Of a stretch of 7,059 bases of DNA, positions 4,419-7,059 are shown piece after piece. Position 1 is the first letter of the stretch. Each line of letters begins with the position of its first letter. The notes beneath the pieces are model-generated. The model saw only the letters and a program-made list of their open reading frames with translations. It was not told the DNA's origin and made no database searches. A program made the translations under genes and the position numbers. The DNA comes from a bacterium (lineage in GTDB: Bacteria > Blakebacterota > Blakebacteria > Blakebacterales > Blakebacteraceae), in NCBI GenBank assembly GCA_025774205.1, contig JALGWK010000090.1, positions 1-7,059 of the forward strand, given 5' to 3'.

Positions 4419-7059
4419 TCACGCTTCCGCTTCGGCGACCAGGCGCCGGAGGACGAGATCGAGTATCCCGCCGTGACGGAAGACCTCGATCTCAAAGGGG
4501 GTGTCGATCCTGATGTCGAGCAGCGTCGAACCGGTGGAGCCATCCGGTTTCGTCCAGGCCAGTTCCAGCTCTCCCGCCACCTCCAGTTTCTCCTCAAGCC
4601 CCCTGATGGTGAACGTCTCGGTACCGTCGAGTCCGAGAGCTGCCGGGCTCTCTCCCTTCCGGAACTGCAGGGGAAGCACCCCCATGCCGACGAGGTTGCT
4701 CCGGTGGATCCGTTCAAATGAACTGGCCGCGACGGCCCGCACTCCGAGCAGCCGGGTGCCCTTGGCGGCCCAGTCCCGGCTCGAGCCGGTCCCATAGTTG
4801 ATTCCCGCCAGCACGACCAGCGGGACGCCCTCTTCCAGGTACCGCTCCGAGGCCTCGAAGACGCTCATCTCGGCCCCGTCGGGCTGGTGCCTGGTAAACC
4901 CGCCTTCCTTCGGTGTCACCATCAGGTTCTTGACCCGTTTGTTGGCGAAGGTTCCCCGTATCATCACCTGGTGGTTGCCCCGCCGCGAACCGAAGGAATT
5001 GAAATCGCGCGGTTCGACACCCTCTTCGACGAGATATTGACCGGCGGGCGTATCGGCGGCGAACGCTCCGGCCGGCGAGATATGGTCGGTGGTGATGTTG
5101 TCACCGAGCAGGAGGAGCGCCCTGGCCCCTTCGATATCGGTCACCGGCGGAGCCTGGCGCGGATCGAATCCGCCCATGAAATAGGGCGGCTCCTGGATGT
5201 AGGTACTCTCGTGATCCCATGCATAACTGGTTCCGGCCGGGGCCTCGAGTTCATTCCATTCCGTGGCCTGGGCCTCGATGTCGGCATACTTCTCGCGGAA
5301 GGCTTCGGGGCTCATGCTCTGTTCGATCAGTTCGAGGAGTTCTGCCCGGGAGGGCCAGATGTCCTTCAACCAGACCGGGTTCCCGTCACCGTCGGTCCCG
5401 ACCGGTTCGGCCGTAAAATCACGCCGGACCGTCCCGGCCAGCGCGAAGGCGACGACCAGGGGGGGAGAAGCGAGGTAGCTCGCGCGCACATCGGGATGCA
5501 CCCGCGCCTCGAAGTTCCGGTTCCCGCTGAGAACGCTGGCACAGATCAGGTTTCGATCGAGGATCGCTTTCCCGATCTCCTCGGGGAGGGGCCCGCTGTT
5601 CCCGATACAGGTGGTGCAGCCGTAGCCCACGACGTTGAATCCGATCGCCTCGAGACTGGCGAGGAGCCCTGCCTTCTCGAGGTAATCGGTCACCACCCGG
5701 CTGCCGGGCGCCAGGGATGTCTTCACATGCGGCGGGACCTGAAGCCCCTTCTCCACCGCTTTCTTCGCCAGCACTCCGGCTCCGAGCATGACCATCGGAT
5801 TGGAGGTGTTGGTGCACGATGTGATCGCGGCGATCACCACATCCCCGTCTTCGAGATCCTCTTCCTTCTCCGGAGCGTCGCCGGGGCTCCCGAAACCGCC
5901 CTCGCTCACCGGGGTGACGAGTCCCTGCTCGAAGGAATCCTTCAGTCCGCCCAGGGGGATCCTGGCCTGCGGCAGGCGCGGGCCGGCCACGCACGGTTCG
6001 ATCGTGGAGAGATCGAGTTCCATCACCTCGGTATAGTCGACCTCACCATCCTTCGGGATACCGAACATACCCTGGGCCGTGAAGTAGGCCCGGATGAGTT
6101 CGATCTGTTCCTCACTGCGGCCGGTGAGACGGTAGTAGTTGAGGGACTCCTCATCCACCGGGAAGAAGCCCATCGTGGCGCCGTATTCGGGACACATGTT
6201 CGCGATCGTGGCGCGATCGGGCAGTGAGAGAGCTTCCACCCCGGGACCGAAGAACTCGACGAATTTGCCCACCACGCCCGCCTGCCGCAGCTGCTCCACG
6301 ACGGTCAGGACCAGATCGGTCGCCGTCACCCCCTCCACCATCTCACCGCTCATCCGGAAGCCGATGACCTCAGGGGTCAGGAAGGTGATCGGCTGCCCCA
6401 GGAGGGCGGCCTCCGCCTCGATCCCGCCTACTCCCCATCCGACGATGCCGATCCCGTTGATCATGGTGGTGTGGGAATCGGTGCCGACCAGGGAGTCAGG
6501 ATAGAAGATCGTGCCGCTGTCAGTCTCCCCGGTGAACACCCCGCGGGCGAGGTACTCGAGGTTCACCTGGTGGACGATGCCGATCGAGGGGGGCACCACG
6601 TTGAAGTTCTCGAAGGCCTGCTTCCCCCACTTCAGGAGCTTGTAGCGCTCACTGTTCCGTTCGAATTCGAGCCGGGTATTGAATCGGAGGGCTTCGGGAG
6701 TACCGAAGGCATCGACCTGCACCGAATGGTCGACGACCATGTCGACCGGACAGAGGGGATCGATCAGGTCGGGTGAGAATCCGGCTCGTTCCATGGCTTC
6801 CATGGCTGACCGCATGGCCGCGAGATCCACGACCGCCGGTACGCCGGTGAAATCCTGCATCACGACCCGGGCGATGGTGAAGGGGATCTCCACCGGGGTC
6901 GGAGCGGTCGCCTTCCAGGAGGCCAGGTTGCGGACATCCTGTTCGGTCACCTGTTCGCCGTCGGTGTTGCGCACTACCGATTCGAGGATGATCCGCAGGC
7001 TGACCGGGAGCCGGGACACCGGCCCCACCCCGGCTTCCTCCAGACGGGGCAGACTGTAG
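4419..7059 (-). CDS. acnA: Aconitate hydratase A (partial, 5' end outside window)
   Basis: The gene runs off the right edge; 879 residues are visible of the roughly 890-900 typical of AcnA. Aconitase interconverts citrate and isocitrate in the TCA cycle using a [4Fe-4S] cluster and belongs to the IRP1/AcnA branch. Cluster ligands are the Cys in TSCTNTSNP (codon 5814-5816) and the two in [10 protein letters not shown] (codons 5616-5618 and 5607-5609). The N-terminal half has [24 protein letters not shown] and the [17 protein letters not shown] stretch. The C-terminal swivel domain shows [33 protein letters not shown] and [13 protein letters not shown]. The GTG at 7028-7026 is an internal Val ([12 protein letters not shown]), not the start: the frame stays open and conserved ([10 protein letters not shown]) to the window edge. 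A short acidic stretch around [10 protein letters not shown] is a surface linker. The 2-methylisocitrate dehydratase AcnD is a close relative, but no propionate genes are seen. The gene is followed 1 nt after its stop by ispG, so one operon is likely; its promoter is outside the window. Confidence 0.95.
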   Translation of the reverse strand, partial: YSLPRLEEAGVGPVSRLPVSLRIILESVVRNTDGEQVTEQDVRNLASWKATAPTPVEIPFTIARVVMQDFTGVPAVVDLAAMRSAMEAMERAGFSPDLIDPLCPVDMVVDHSVQVDAFGTPEALRFNTRLEFERNSERYKLLKWGKQAFENFNVVPPSIGIVHQVNLEYLARGVFTGETDSGTIFYPDSLVGTDSHTTMINGIGIVGWGVGGIEAEAALLGQPITFLTPEVIGFRMSGEMVEGVTATDLVLTVVEQLRQAGVVGKFVEFFGPGVEALSLPDRATIANMCPEYGATMGFFPVDEESLNYYRLTGRSEEQIELIRAYFTAQGMFGIPKDGEVDYTEVMELDLSTIEPCVAGPRLPQARIPLGGLKDSFEQGLVTPVSEGGFGSPGDAPEKEEDLEDGDVVIAAITSCTNTSNPMVMLGAGVLAKKAVEKGLQVPPHVKTSLAPGSRVVTDYLEKAGLLASLEAIGFNVVGYGCTTCIGNSGPLPEEIGKAILDRNLICASVLSGNRNFEARVHPDVRASYLASPPLVVAFALAGTVRRDFTAEPVGTDGDGNPVWLKDIWPSRAELLELIEQSMSPEAFREKYADIEAQATEWNELEAPAGTSYAWDHESTYIQEPPYFMGGFDPRQAPPVTDIEGARALLLLGDNITTDHISPAGAFAADTPAGQYLVEEGVEPRDFNSFGSRRGNHQVMIRGTFANKRVKNLMVTPKEGGFTRHQPDGAEMSVFEASERYLEEGVPLVVLAGINYGTGSSRDWAAKGTRLLGVRAVAASSFERIHRSNLVGMGVLPLQFRKGESPAALGLDGTETFTIRGLEEKLEVAGELELAWTKPDGSTGSTLLDIRIDTPFEIEVFRHGGILDLVLRRLVAEAEA

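Noticed and set aside
4418-4795. N-terminal extension of ispG to 4795
   Set aside because: The extra 126 codons overlap the conserved end of acnA in another frame and match nothing in IspG. The family start fits the ATG at 4417.
4887-6227. Long plus-strand open frame of 446 codons
   Set aside because: It lies wholly antisense to acnA, whose frame is conserved over the whole span. Its translation is rich in Gly, Arg, His and Asp with no recognisable motif, as expected for a shadow frame in GC-rich DNA.
7026-7028. GTG as the start codon of acnA
   Set aside because: The frame continues upstream with [10 protein letters not shown], which is conserved aconitase sequence, up to the window edge. 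The gene is simply cut by the window.
1-7059. Mobile element, CRISPR array, defence system or toxin-antitoxin pair
   Set aside because: I saw no transposase, integrase, terminal repeats, regular spaced repeats or small paired genes. All DNA is accounted for by housekeeping-type genes and short gaps.

Overview
The window looks like a piece of a chromosome from a GC-rich bacterium (roughly 60% G+C, with G/C-rich third codon positions). It carries five complete genes and two cut by the window edges. A predicted lipoprotein (lipobox LQAC, Ser at +2) and a separate Sec-exported enzyme suggest a diderm, Gram-negative organism. IspG is the short two-domain type (411 aa), which argues against lineages with the large three-domain IspG (Bacteroidota, Chlamydiota). 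I cannot name the phylum from sequence alone; an uncultured, metagenome-type lineage is a guess.

Layout. Positions 1-691 (+) hold the 3' end of a transketolase gene followed 4 nt later by rpiB: two enzymes of the non-oxidative pentose phosphate pathway in one operon. Positions 672-1169 (-) hold a small SLOG-type 'putative molybdenum carrier' protein whose 3' end overlaps rpiB by 20 nt. Positions 1170-1279 are a short divergent intergenic region with promoter-like elements. Positions 1280-2236 (+) encode an exported calcineurin-like metallophosphoesterase. Positions 2237-2303 separate it from a convergent cluster and hold small repeats. Positions 2304-7059 (-) form a very tight operon, read right to left: aconitase A (5' end outside the window), then ispG (1 nt gap), then an endonuclease/exonuclease/phosphatase-family lipoprotein (start and stop codons share 1 nt, TGATG).

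How the genes fit together. Most of the window is central metabolism: ribose-5-phosphate supply and use (tkt-rpiB), the citrate-isocitrate step of the TCA cycle (acnA), and the penultimate step of the MEP isoprenoid pathway (ispG). Aconitase and IspG are both [4Fe-4S] enzymes with a solvent-accessible cluster. The two exported phosphoesterase-type enzymes (calcineurin-like and EEP fold) lie tail to tail, and their substrates are unknown. I saw no mobile elements, CRISPR arrays, tRNA or rRNA genes, and no convincing new multi-gene system. The least understood parts are the SLOG/molybdenum-carrier-like protein and the exported phosphoesterase pair. No gene-free stretch exceeds about 110 nt.
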